The position numbers and the translations under genes are program-made. Source: Lachnospiraceae bacterium (GTDB lineage: Bacteria > Bacillota > Clostridia > Lachnospirales > Lachnospiraceae). Taken from it: a stretch of DNA of 32,784 bases. Shown here in pieces: positions 1 to 8,801 of this stretch; position 1 is the first letter of the stretch, and each line of letters starts with the position of its first letter. Under the pieces are notes generated by a model, which did no database searches, was not told where the DNA came from, and worked only from the letters and a program-made list of their open reading frames with translations. The DNA lies in assembly GCA_030531435.1 (NCBI GenBank), contig JAUNNN010000011.1:19280-52063 (forward strand), given 5' to 3'.

Positions 1-950
1 TTATCTTTCTTAGCATACTGAAGTCTTGATGCCTGATTATTAATAATACTTTTTACAATATTTAAAGCTGTAGTAGATATTTCTTTTTCTTCATCCTCTC
101 TAACTTCATATATGGCGTTAACAAGGTATGAACCATTTTCTTCTGCTAATTCTATTTTTCCTCTATATGCCAAGAAAAATGAATCAAACAATATAGTAAG
201 AACATCTACAGTGAAAAATATATCTGTAAGGATTTCCTCGGATATTTCTTTTACATTATCTATAAATTTAAAAAATTTCTTATCTTCAGGTTTATTAAAT
301 GAATTATTTATATTTCCAAAATACACGTCATATTCAGGCTGCCTAACCATATATAGCTGAATATAGTCGTTAATAATTCTATCGACATAAACATTTAAAG
401 ATTTTAGAGTTTTCTCAGTATTACCTGTAATAAACTTAAGACAATCATTATATGATCTAATAATCTCCTGATAGCTTTCCATTCGCTCATTGAGAATTTC
501 AGACATTTCCTGTAATGGTTTTAAATACTTATCATTAAGCTTATTTACTGATTTGCTCTTAATATTTATTTCTTCAACTCTGTTATACATATGAAGCGAG
601 TCTTCAATAAGGCTAGGCAAATCATCAAGAATCATGTTTTCCTTACAAAGAAGCTTGCTTATATGGTATTGGTTATATACGCTTAAAACTCTTTCAGTAT
701 CAGATTCATTAAAAATAAATATATTCTCAGTTTTAGGGTTCTTTTCTAAGATTATTTCACACATATCCTGCCCATCCATGACAGGTAGTCTGAAATCCAT
801 TACAGCAACTGCAATTTCATTATCTTCAGCAAAACGCATTGCCTCATCTGCACCAGCTGCAAAAAAGTATTTAATTGTTGGATCTGATAAAGACAATCTG
901 ACTCTTGACATCAGCGCTTCATCACTAATAACAACTAAAACTGACCTCAT
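1..950 (-). CDS. Receiver-domain (response regulator-like) protein, 3' end cut by window edge
   Basis: Reading the minus strand from the ATG at 950-948 gives about 316 codons with no stop, and the frame runs off the left edge, so the C-terminus is missing. Residues 1-110 look like a receiver domain: an acidic D10-E11 pair, a phospho-acceptor Asp at position 52 in MDFRLPVMDG, and a conserved-type Lys at 99 (ISKLL). The rest is mostly charged and helical, with no recognisable HTH, GGDEF, HD-GYP or EAL domain in the visible part. The final visible stretch (around 270-316) could be the start of a degenerate kinase-type ATPase domain, but this is a guess. The next codon upstream in frame but one is a stop, so ATG 950 is the first start. 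A GGTGA sits 4 nt before it. The gene follows leuS on the same strand but behind a terminator. Confidence 0.75.
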   Translation of the reverse strand, partial: MRSVLVVISDEALMSRVRLSLSDPTIKYFFAAGADEAMRFAEDNEIAVAVMDFRLPVMDGQDMCEIILEKNPKTENIFIFNESDTERVLSVYNQYHISKLLCKENMILDDLPSLIEDSLHMYNRVEEINIKSKSVNKLNDKYLKPLQEMSEILNERMESYQEIIRSYNDCLKFITGNTEKTLKSLNVYVDRIINDYIQLYMVRQPEYDVYFGNINNSFNKPEDKKFFKFIDNVKEISEEILTDIFFTVDVLTILFDSFFLAYRGKIELAEENGSYLVNAIYEVREDEEKEISTTALNIVKSIINNQASRLQYAKKD

Positions 951-983
951 ATATCACCATTTCAAATGAAATTTAAGCATCAT

Positions 984-1013
984 AAAAGGAAGTGCGCATA
1001 CACACTCCCTTTT
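984..1013 (-). terminator. Rho-independent terminator of leuS
   Basis: An 11-bp stem with one A.C mismatch (984-994 paired with 1003-1013) has an 8-nt loop. On the minus strand it ends in CCTTTT. It lies about 45 bases beyond the leuS stop and separates leuS from the receiver-domain gene. Confidence 0.7.
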
Positions 1014-1055
1014 ACTATACCATATTTTGTTTCAATTTCAAGTTTTTAATACTAT

Positions 1056-3458
1056 TTATTGTGGTTTTACAACGATGTTTACAATTTTTCCAGGAACATA
1101 TATTTCCTTAACAATTGTCATATTTTCAAGCCACTTTGTAACAACTTCCTTAGCTGCATTAATAGCATCATCTTTTGATGCATCCTTTGAAATTTTAACT
1201 ACTTCACGTGTTTTACCATTAATCTGAACAGCGATTTCGATTTCAGCATCTATTGTCTTTGCCTCATCGTATTCTGGCCACTCAGCTAATGAAATAAATC
1301 CTTCATTTCCAAGTGCTTCATAGATTTCTTCTGCAATATGAGGAGCAAATGGAGCAAGAAGCTTTACAAAAATCTCAAGCTGCTTTTTACCAATCTTACC
1401 TTCAGCATAAATAGTATTGATAAGTCCCATAAGGCATGCAATTGCTGTATTAAACTTTGTCTCTTCAATATCGCTTGAAACCTTCTTAATAGCCTTATGT
1501 AATGCTGAATCAATTGATGCTACATCTTCTTCAACCATAATATCTGTAAGACCAGCTACTCTTTCAAGGAATCTCTTACATCCCTTAACTGAGCTATCAT
1601 TCCATGGAGCAGCTGCGCCGTAGTCACCCATGAATAATACATAAGTACGAAGTGTATCTGCACCATAATCTTCAACAATATCAAGAGGATCAACTACATT
1701 TCCCTTTGATTTACTCATCTTATCGCCATCTGGTCCTAAAATAAGTCCCTGAATAGATCTCTTTGCATATGGCTCAAATGTATTAACAACGCCTAAGTCA
1801 TATAAGAACTGATGCCAGAATCTTGAATAAATCATATGACGTGTAACGTGCTCCATACCACCGTTATACCAGTCAACAGGCATCCAGTAATTTAATTTAT
1901 CCATTGATGCAAATTCTTTATCATTATTTGGGTCAACATATCTTAAGAAATACCATGAAGAACCAGCCCACTGTGGCATAGTATCTGTTTCTCTCTTTGC
2001 ATCCTTACCACACTTTGGACACTTACAATTTACATATTCTGCAACGTTTGCAAGTGGTGATTCACCATCTGAACCTGGTTCAAATTCCTTAACCTTAGGA
2101 AGTCTTAATGGGAGCTCTTCATATGGAACTGCAACAATACCACATGAATCACAATGGATAAGAGGAATAGGCTCTCCCCAATATCTCTGACGGTTAAATG
2201 CCCAGTCTTTCATCTTATACTGAACACCAGCCTTACCAATTCCCATTTTCTCAAGTTCTTCAATCATTCTTGCGATTGAATCTTTTTTATTTGTGAAACC
2301 ATTAAGGAATTCAGAGTTAATCATCTCTCCATCGCCTGTATAAGCTTCTTCCTCAATATTTCCACCCTTGATTACCTGGATAATATCAATATTAAATGCT
2401 TTTGCGAAATCATAGTCACGCTGATCATGAGCTGGAACAGCCATAATTGCTCCAGTACCATACCCCATCATTACATAGTCAGCAATGAAAATTGGAATCT
2501 TTTTGCCATTAACTGGATTAACAGCTGATAAGCCTTCAATCTTAACACCTGTTTTATCCTTAACAAGCTGAGTTCTTTCAAACTCTGTTTTCTTCTGACA
2601 TTCCAATCTATAATCAGTAATTGCATCCATATTAGAAATTCTGTCAGCATACTTATTAATAAGTGGATGCTCTGGTGCAATAACCATGAATGTAACACCA
2701 AATAATGTATCAGGTCTTGTTGTATAAATCTGAAGCTTTTCATCTACTCCATCTACTGTGAAGTCCACAAAAGCACCCTTTGATTTACCAATCCAGTTTT
2801 CCTGCTGTTGTTTAACATTTGCTGGATAATCAACCTGCTCAAGTCCCTGTAAAAGCTTGTCAGCGTACTCAGTAATTCTTAAATACCAAACAGTCTTTGA
2901 TTTCTGAATAACATCACTGTGACAAATATCACACTTACCACCCTGTGAATCCTCGTTAGAAAGAACAACCTTACATGATGGGCAGTAGTTAACTAATGCT
3001 GTATCTCTGAACACAAGACCTTTCTCAAACATTTTAAGGAAAATCCACTGTGTCCACTTATAGAAATTCTCATCTGTTGTATCTACTACTCTATGCCAAT
3101 CAAATGAAAATCCAACTTTCTTAAGCTGATTTGAAAACTTTGCAATGTTTTCATCAGTAATCTCTCTTGGGTGTTTTCCTGTCTTAATTGCATAGTTTTC
3201 AGTTGGAAGACCAAATGCATCAAATCCAATTGGGAATAATACATTGTAGCCCTGCATACGACGCTTTCTTGCAACTACTTCAATACTTGAATATGCCTTA
3301 ATATGCCCAACGTGCATACCAGCGCCTGATGGATATGGGAACTCTACAAGACCGTAGAATTTCTTCTTATCCATAACAAAATCTTCTGCTTTAAAGATAT
3401 CAGCTTCTTCCCACTTCTTCTGCCACTTTGGCTCAATTTCTTTGTATAAATGTCTCAT
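1056..3458 (-). CDS. leuS: Leucyl-tRNA synthetase
   Basis: This 800-residue class I aminoacyl-tRNA synthetase charges tRNA-Leu with leucine in the cytoplasm. The HIGH-type motif is HVGH at 49-52, after PYPSGAG. The KMSKS motif is at 580-584. A zinc-ribbon-like CPSC (159-162) and CDIC (176-179) pair sits between the catalytic halves, and the editing (CP1) region follows. The C-terminus has the usual Leu anticodon-binding fold and ends VNIVVKPQ. Length is normal for bacterial LeuRS. The start is supported by AAGGAG 7 nt upstream. It lies 14 nt downstream of the flavin reductase gene, so both are probably on one transcript from the promoter at 4111-4139. There is no room for a T-box leader directly upstream. 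Confidence 0.97.
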   Translation of the reverse strand: MRHLYKEIEPKWQKKWEEADIFKAEDFVMDKKKFYGLVEFPYPSGAGMHVGHIKAYSSIEVVARKRRMQGYNVLFPIGFDAFGLPTENYAIKTGKHPREITDENIAKFSNQLKKVGFSFDWHRVVDTTDENFYKWTQWIFLKMFEKGLVFRDTALVNYCPSCKVVLSNEDSQGGKCDICHSDVIQKSKTVWYLRITEYADKLLQGLEQVDYPANVKQQQENWIGKSKGAFVDFTVDGVDEKLQIYTTRPDTLFGVTFMVIAPEHPLINKYADRISNMDAITDYRLECQKKTEFERTQLVKDKTGVKIEGLSAVNPVNGKKIPIFIADYVMMGYGTGAIMAVPAHDQRDYDFAKAFNIDIIQVIKGGNIEEEAYTGDGEMINSEFLNGFTNKKDSIARMIEELEKMGIGKAGVQYKMKDWAFNRQRYWGEPIPLIHCDSCGIVAVPYEELPLRLPKVKEFEPGSDGESPLANVAEYVNCKCPKCGKDAKRETDTMPQWAGSSWYFLRYVDPNNDKEFASMDKLNYWMPVDWYNGGMEHVTRHMIYSRFWHQFLYDLGVVNTFEPYAKRSIQGLILGPDGDKMSKSKGNVVDPLDIVEDYGADTLRTYVLFMGDYGAAAPWNDSSVKGCKRFLERVAGLTDIMVEEDVASIDSALHKAIKKVSSDIEETKFNTAIACLMGLINTIYAEGKIGKKQLEIFVKLLAPFAPHIAEEIYEALGNEGFISLAEWPEYDEAKTIDAEIEIAVQINGKTREVVKISKDASKDDAINAAKEVVTKWLENMTIVKEIYVPGKIVNIVVKPQ

Positions 3459-3472
3459 ATCTATACTCCTTA

Positions 3473-4036
3473 CTATTTTTTCTGAATTGAATATCCGAAT
3501 TTACCTAATTTTTTACCTAATGAATAATACTGTCCATGGTTGTAACATAGAGGCTTTGCTTTTTCTAAATCAAATTTTCCAGTCTCATCCATGTACTGTT
3601 CATCTGCATGAATTCCTAGGACTTCTGCTGTGAACATTGTATGTGTTCCATACTCTTTTATATCAATAACCCTACATTCAATATTAACTGGGCTTTCTTT
3701 TATTAATGGTGCCTTAACGTAAGTGGCATCTTCCTTTGTTAGATTACAATTTTTAAACTTATCAACATTCTTGCCGCTTACAACTCCGCAGTAATCCGTT
3801 GCAAAAACTAAATCCTCTGTTGTTAGATTTATAACAAATTCTTTAGTCTCCATTAGCATTGGATATGAATGTCTTTCTGGTCTTACTGAAATGTATGCTA
3901 GCGCAGGATTTGTACAAATAGTACCTGTCCATGCTATTGTCAGTACATTATCATTACCTTTACCATCAGAAACCGTTACTAGAACAGCTGGCAAAGGATA
4001 AACCATATTACCTGGCTTCCATAGTTGTTTACTCAT
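3473..4036 (-). CDS. Flavin reductase-like FMN-binding protein
   Basis: This 187-residue protein matches the flavin reductase-like / flavoredoxin family of split-barrel FMN-binding proteins. Visible family features are the N-terminal NMVYPLPAVLVTVSD, a central segment ISVRPERHSYPMLMETKEFVINL, and a C-terminal CYNHGQYYSLG. Family members use NAD(P)H-reduced flavin or pass electrons to partner proteins. The physiological partner here is unknown. It has its own promoter and shares a transcript with leuS. I see no functional link to leucine charging, so the pairing may be only positional. Confidence 0.85.
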   Translation of the reverse strand: MSKQLWKPGNMVYPLPAVLVTVSDGKGNDNVLTIAWTGTICTNPALAYISVRPERHSYPMLMETKEFVINLTTEDLVFATDYCGVVSGKNVDKFKNCNLTKEDATYVKAPLIKESPVNIECRVIDIKEYGTHTMFTAEVLGIHADEQYMDETGKFDLEKAKPLCYNHGQYYSLGKKLGKFGYSIQKK

Positions 4037-4110
4037 AATAATACCTGTTAAATCATATTAAATTTTAAAGGAAAATTTTAGTTTTTCTAAAAATCCCCAC
4101 ACAAGGTATC

Positions 4111-4139
4111 ATTTTACACTTAAGCGATGATAATATCAA
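4111..4139 (-). promoter_or_regulatory. Promoter of the flavin reductase-leuS unit
   Basis: On the minus strand, TTGATA (4139-4134) and TAAAAT (4116-4111) are separated by exactly 17 nt. They lie 75 nt ahead of the flavin reductase ATG and just beyond the fusA-type terminator. The hexamers and spacing fit a housekeeping sigma factor. Confidence 0.6.
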
Positions 4140-4178
4140 GGTTTCAATATATATTCGTATATGAAGCATCCCAAAGAA

Positions 4179-4208
4179 ACAGGCGATCCAAATTAATGAA
4201 TCGCCTGT
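4179..4208 (-). terminator. Terminator of the EF-G paralogue gene
   Basis: A perfect 9-bp stem (ACAGGCGAT at 4179-4187 with its complement at 4200-4208) and a 12-nt loop lie 22 bases past the stop codon at 4231. On the minus strand it is followed by TTTCTTT. Confidence 0.75.
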
Positions 4209-4230
4209 CAAATACTATTTATATGTTAAA

Positions 4231-6327
4231 TTAATCTTCAGCAGTTAAATCAACAAGTTTAGATGCTCTTGCTGCAACTTCCTTTTCTTGAACATCTGAT
4301 GGGCACTGCTCATAACGAACAAATTCATATTCGTATTCGCCTCTACCACCAGTCATAGATCTAAGAACTGTGCAATATCCAAATAAGCTTGTCATTGGAA
4401 TTTCAGCTTCAATAATCTGCTTACCGTTCTGTGTAGGATTCATACCAAGTACACGGCCTCTACGCTTATTAAGATCGCCCATAACATCACCTGTATAATG
4501 ATCAGGTACTGTAACCTTAAGAGAAGCAATTGGCTCTAAAAGAACAGGTGAAGCCTTCATAAATCCATCTTTAAATGCCTGTATTGTAGCCATCTTAAAT
4601 GCCATTTCAGATGAATCAACTGGATGATATGAACCATCATATAAAGTAGCTTTAATACCAACTACAGGATAAGCTGCAAGAGGTCCAGACTGAACAGATG
4701 CTTCAAGTCCTTTTTCAACAGCTGGGAAGTAGTTCTTTGGAACTGCTCCACCTACTACGCATTCTTCAAAGATGTATGGTGTCTCATTATCTCCAGATGG
4801 TTCAAAACGCATCTTAACATCACCAAACTGTCCATGACCGCCAGACTGCTTTTTATATCTTCCCTGTACATCAGAGTTCTTTTTAATTGTTTCTCTAAAT
4901 GCAACCTTAGGCTGTGTAAGTTCTACTTCAACCTTATAAACATTAGCGAGCTTGCTTGCAATAATTTCAAGATGCTGATCGCCCATACCATAGAGAAGTG
5001 TCTGTTTATTCTCAGCATCATTGACATTTCTGATTGTTAAGTCTTCATGCATCATCTTCTGAAGAGCACCTGAAATCTTGTCAATATCAGCTTTATTCTT
5101 TGGCTTATATCTCATATATGTATAAGGCTTAGAAATTTCTGTTTTTGCATATGTAATTGTATTTGCCTTTGTAGAAAGAGTATCACCAGTTCTAGCCTTT
5201 GATACTTTTGCTAATGCTCCAATATCACCAGCATGAAGCTCAGGTACTTCAATTGGTTTATTTCCTCTTAAGATATATATTTTACCAATCTTTTCTTCTA
5301 CATCCTTATCTGCATTATAAAGAAGATCATCTGTCTTAATTACACCAGAACATACTTTAATGAGTGAGTATTTACCAATAAATGGATCAACAATTGTTTT
5401 CCAAATAAATGCTGACTTTGGTTTTGAGAAGTCATAATCAGCTTCAAAAATTTCACTTGTCTTTGTATTAATACCAGCAATCTTTCTTGTATCTGGTCCC
5501 TGGAAATACTTAACAATATCATCAAGAAGACAATACATACCCTGGCAAAGAATTGATGAACCCATAGTTACAGGAACCGTGCTTCCATCAATAACGTTAT
5601 TTCTAAGAGCTGCACGAATCTCTGCTTCTGAGAATGTATCTCCATTGAAATATCTATCCATAAACTCTTCAGATGTCTCTGCAACAGCTTCAAGTAATAC
5701 ATCTCTGAACTGCTCAAGATAAGGCTTTGAGTAATCTGGCATATCAATTTCAACGACCTTATGGTCAGGTGTCCATTTATTTGCCGTCTGAGAAACAACA
5801 TTTACATATCCTACAAATTTCTCATTTTCTCTAATAGGGAAATGGAATGGAGCAATTTTCTTACCATATCTGTCCTGAAGTGCTTCAACAACCTGACGGA
5901 ATGATGCATTGTCATCGTCCATATTTGTTACGAAGAATACTCTTGGAAGCTTATATTTTTCACATAATTCCCATGCTTTTTCAGTACCAACTTCAATACC
6001 AGCTTTACCATTAACAACAATAACTGCACCAGCTGCAGCTGCAACAGCTTCTTCAACCTCTCCTACGAAATCAAAGTAACCAGGAGTATCAAATAAATTT
6101 ATTTTATAACCTTCCCATTCAATAGGAACTACACTTGTACCAATTGAAAACTGGCGCTTCTGTTCTTCCTTGTCGTAATCACTAATTGTGTTACCATCAG
6201 AAGTCTTACCCATTCTTGTTGTAATGCCTGATAAATAAGCGATAGCCTCTGTGAGTGTAGTTTTACCACAGCCACCATGTCCCATTAAGACTACATTACG
6301 GATTTTGTCTGTTGTATAAACGTTCAT
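4231..6327 (-). CDS. Elongation factor G paralogue (EF-G2-type translation GTPase)
   Basis: This 698-residue protein has the EF-G domain order: GTPase, translation-barrel II, and domains III-V. The P-loop GHGGCGKT is at 16-23 and the G3 motif DTPG at 80-83. Where canonical EF-G has NKMD it has TNMD (134-137). Its switch I region (about 44-65, SDYDKEEQKRQFSIGTS) lacks the usual RGITI signature. These traits place it with the EF-G2 paralogues known from Thermus and many Clostridia rather than with the main translocase encoded next to rpsL/rpsG/tuf. No ribosomal protein genes are near it here. It is monocistronic, between its own promoter and terminator. The start is backed by GGAGG 9 nt upstream. 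Its role beyond ribosome-linked GTPase activity is uncertain. Confidence 0.9.
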   Translation of the reverse strand: MNVYTTDKIRNVVLMGHGGCGKTTLTEAIAYLSGITTRMGKTSDGNTISDYDKEEQKRQFSIGTSVVPIEWEGYKINLFDTPGYFDFVGEVEEAVAAAAGAVIVVNGKAGIEVGTEKAWELCEKYKLPRVFFVTNMDDDNASFRQVVEALQDRYGKKIAPFHFPIRENEKFVGYVNVVSQTANKWTPDHKVVEIDMPDYSKPYLEQFRDVLLEAVAETSEEFMDRYFNGDTFSEAEIRAALRNNVIDGSTVPVTMGSSILCQGMYCLLDDIVKYFQGPDTRKIAGINTKTSEIFEADYDFSKPKSAFIWKTIVDPFIGKYSLIKVCSGVIKTDDLLYNADKDVEEKIGKIYILRGNKPIEVPELHAGDIGALAKVSKARTGDTLSTKANTITYAKTEISKPYTYMRYKPKNKADIDKISGALQKMMHEDLTIRNVNDAENKQTLLYGMGDQHLEIIASKLANVYKVEVELTQPKVAFRETIKKNSDVQGRYKKQSGGHGQFGDVKMRFEPSGDNETPYIFEECVVGGAVPKNYFPAVEKGLEASVQSGPLAAYPVVGIKATLYDGSYHPVDSSEMAFKMATIQAFKDGFMKASPVLLEPIASLKVTVPDHYTGDVMGDLNKRRGRVLGMNPTQNGKQIIEAEIPMTSLFGYCTVLRSMTGGRGEYEYEFVRYEQCPSDVQEKEVAARASKLVDLTAED

Positions 6328-6409
6328 TAATATATTCCTCCGTTTGTTTTATTCTGATTGTGAAAAATAAATAAATGAATCATTATTTTTCACCAATCGC
6401 TTGTACATT

Positions 6410-6438
6410 ATTTTAAATTATTTATATGTTGTTTGCAA
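6410..6438 (-). promoter_or_regulatory. Promoter of the EF-G paralogue gene
   Basis: TTGCAA (6438-6433) and TAAAAT (6415-6410) are 17 nt apart on the minus strand. This gives a 5' leader of roughly 75 nt before the ATG at 6327. Confidence 0.55.
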
Positions 6439-6521
6439 TGACTTTTATACAATTTGTACAATTTTTTATAATATTTTATGTAATCTAAATGCAATTTGCA
6501 CATAATATATATAACAAATAA

Positions 6522-6550
6522 TTGACATTAACGTTTTAATAAGGTAAAAT
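6522..6550 (+). promoter_or_regulatory. Promoter of tyrA-aroA
   Basis: A perfect -35 TTGACA (6522-6527), a 17-nt spacer and TAAAAT (6545-6550) lie 37 nt before the tyrA start. It is divergent from the EF-G paralogue promoter in the same 260-base gap. Confidence 0.75.
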
Positions 6551-6587
6551 GTTATGGTTGTGCGTAGAATGCAAATAGGAATTATAT

Positions 6588-7442
6588 ATGAAGATTGGAT
6601 TTATTGGTTTAGGACTTATAGGTGGTTCTTTAGCAAAAGCTATTAGAGAAAATCATACAGATTATGAAATAATTGCATATGACATATACGGCAAGTTACT
6701 AGATAATGCCCTTGTTGATGGCACAATTAATAAAGCATGCTATGAAATTGGCGACGAGTTCTATAACTGTGATTTCATCTTCCTATGCGCTCCTGTCACA
6801 AGTAATGAAGAAAATCTAAAAGAAATAATTAAATACGTTTCTGAAGATACTATTCTAACAGACGTTGGATCAGTAAAGGGAAACATTCACAGAGCCTTAG
6901 ATAATATCGGATTTAAAGGTTGTTTCATTGGAGGCCATCCAATGGCCGGTTCTGAAAAATATGGCTATGATTTTTCGGATTCAAATCTATTAAAAAATGC
7001 ATATTTTGTTCTTACCCCATCAGATAATGTTAAGGAAGAACAGGTAAATAAATATATTGAGCTTGTTTCATCAATTGGATGTAAACCTACAGTAATGGAT
7101 ATGACATTACACGATACTGCAACAGGAGTTATCTCTCATATCCCACATGTTATTGCTGCTTCTCTTGTGCATTTTCTAATTAATCATGACAACGATAAGC
7201 AGACAATGAAAACATTAGCTGCTGGTGGTTTTAGAGATGTTACAAGAACTGCTTCTTCTTCAGTTAAAATGTGGGAAGATATTTGTATCGCTAATAACGA
7301 TATAATTTGTGAACTACTTGATGACTATATTGATGAATTAAAAGAAACAAGACAAACAATGTCTACAAAGGATAAAGAAAAAATCGCTAGATTTTTCTCT
7401 GATGCGAAAGAATACAGAGATTTCTTATATATTAATAAATAA
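6588..7442 (+). CDS. tyrA: Prephenate dehydrogenase
   Basis: This 284-residue enzyme oxidatively decarboxylates prephenate to 4-hydroxyphenylpyruvate in tyrosine synthesis. The N-terminus is a Rossmann nucleotide-binding fold (GLGLIGGS at 7-14). The family motif GGHPMAGSE lies near residue 115, and a helical dimerisation domain fills the C-terminal half. There is no ACT domain, which longer homologues carry for feedback control, and no fused chorismate mutase. AGGA sits 7 nt before the ATG. The stop is 11 nt ahead of aroA, so the two form one operon for aromatic amino acid synthesis. Confidence 0.93.
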   Translation: MKIGFIGLGLIGGSLAKAIRENHTDYEIIAYDIYGKLLDNALVDGTINKACYEIGDEFYNCDFIFLCAPVTSNEENLKEIIKYVSEDTILTDVGSVKGNIHRALDNIGFKGCFIGGHPMAGSEKYGYDFSDSNLLKNAYFVLTPSDNVKEEQVNKYIELVSSIGCKPTVMDMTLHDTATGVISHIPHVIAASLVHFLINHDNDKQTMKTLAAGGFRDVTRTASSSVKMWEDICIANNDIICELLDDYIDELKETRQTMSTKDKEKIARFFSDAKEYRDFLYINK

Positions 7443-7453
7443 TGGAGTAAAAA

Positions 7454-8740
7454 ATGTCAGTTATATTTACAAAAGCAAACAATTTAAAAGGTGAAATAGA
7501 TATCCCAGGAGATAAATCAATCTCCCATCGTTCTGTTATGCTTGGAGCACTTGCTAAAGGTACTACAGAAGTTGAACATTTCTTAGATGCTGCAGACTGT
7601 AATTCTACTATCAAGTGTTTTAATGCAATGGGAATTGAAGTTGAAAAGAAAGATGAAGATAAAATTATCATTCACGGCAAGGGATTACATGGTCTTAAAG
7701 AGTCTGAACAGGCACTTAACGTTGGTAACAGCGGAACAACAATAAGACTTTTATCAGGTATTCTTTCTGCTCAGGACTTTAATTCAAGAATATCTGGTGA
7801 TGATAGTATATGCAGACGCCCTATGGGAAGAATTATTAAGCCACTTACTATGATGGGTGCTGATATTAAATCAAAAGAAAATAATGATTGTTCTCCATTA
7901 TTTATCAATGGCAAAAAGCTTAATGGAATCGATTATATAAGTCCTATCGCTTCTGCTCAGGTTAAATCAGCTATTTTATTTGCTGGTATGTATGCAGAAG
8001 GTGAAACATCTGTTACAGAGCCATATATTTCAAGAAATCATTCAGAAAAGATGATTTCATATTTTGGTGGAAACATTCGTCAGGATGGAACAAAATGTAT
8101 CATTACTCCATATCCTCATCTTGAAGGTCAGAAAGTAATCGTCCCTGGTGACATCTCTTCTGCTGCATATTTCATGGTTGCAGGACTTATTACAGAAGGC
8201 TCTGAAATACTTGTTAAAAACGTTGGAATCAACCCAACAAGAGATGGTTTAATTGAAGTTATTAAAGAAATGGGTGGAGACATTGAACTCCTTAATATGA
8301 AGGATGAAATGGAGCCTTGTGCGGATATTCTTTGTAAATCAAGTAATCTTAAAGGAATTACAATTGGTGGAAGTATTATTCCAAGACTTATTGATGAAAT
8401 TCCAATCATTGCTGTTATGGCATGTTTCGCAGAGGGTCAGACAATTATTAAAGATGCCCAGGAATTAAAAGTAAAAGAGTCAAACAGAATTGATGTTATT
8501 GTAGAGAATCTTCAGAGAATGGGTGCTGATATTACACCAACTGATGATGGAATGATAATAAATGGTGGTAAGCCACTTAAAGGCGCTGTTCTTGGTTCAA
8601 GACACGATCACAGAGTAGCAATGAGCTTTGCTATTGCTGGTCTTGCAGCTGAAGGTAAAACAGAAATTATCGGATCTGAGTGTGTTAACATCTCATATCC
8701 TGCTTTCTATCGTGATTTAGAGTCACTTATGCAGAAATAA
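7454..8740 (+). CDS. aroA: 3-phosphoshikimate 1-carboxyvinyltransferase (EPSP synthase)
   Basis: This 428-residue enzyme transfers the enolpyruvyl group of PEP to shikimate-3-phosphate, the sixth shikimate-pathway step. Visible motifs are GDKSISHR near 19-26, GNSGTTIRL near 92-100, the RPM segment following it, the catalytic-Asp region PRLIDEIP and the C-terminal KVKESNRID. The NSGTTIR variant resembles Gram-positive EPSP synthases rather than the enterobacterial LFGNAGT form. GGAG lies 6 nt before the start. The gene is followed by a strong bidirectional terminator. Confidence 0.96.
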   Translation: MSVIFTKANNLKGEIDIPGDKSISHRSVMLGALAKGTTEVEHFLDAADCNSTIKCFNAMGIEVEKKDEDKIIIHGKGLHGLKESEQALNVGNSGTTIRLLSGILSAQDFNSRISGDDSICRRPMGRIIKPLTMMGADIKSKENNDCSPLFINGKKLNGIDYISPIASAQVKSAILFAGMYAEGETSVTEPYISRNHSEKMISYFGGNIRQDGTKCIITPYPHLEGQKVIVPGDISSAAYFMVAGLITEGSEILVKNVGINPTRDGLIEVIKEMGGDIELLNMKDEMEPCADILCKSSNLKGITIGGSIIPRLIDEIPIIAVMACFAEGQTIIKDAQELKVKESNRIDVIVENLQRMGADITPTDDGMIINGGKPLKGAVLGSRHDHRVAMSFAIAGLAAEGKTEIIGSECVNISYPAFYRDLESLMQK

Positions 8741-8762
8741 TGCTTTTAATTAAGTGCATAAT

Positions 8763-8793
8763 AAAAAAGAACACCTGATGGTGTTCTTTTTTT
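8763..8793. terminator. Bidirectional terminator between aroA and coaX
   Basis: A 7-bp GC-containing stem (GAACACC 8769-8775 with GGTGTTC 8780-8786) and TGAT loop are flanked by six A and seven T. It can therefore stop convergent transcripts: plus-strand aroA and minus-strand coaX. Confidence 0.88.
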
Positions 8794-8801
8794 ACTAGAT
8801 T

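Noticed and set aside
112-360. Plus-strand open frames in the first kilobase (also 634-969)
   Set aside because: The minus-strand frame is continuous over the whole region and contains a recognisable receiver domain. The plus-strand frames are its shadows.
6448-6458. TACAATTTGTA palindrome in the fusA-like/tyrA gap as an operator
   Set aside because: An 11-base AT-rich palindrome in a very AT-rich gap is expected by chance, and it overlaps neither promoter core.
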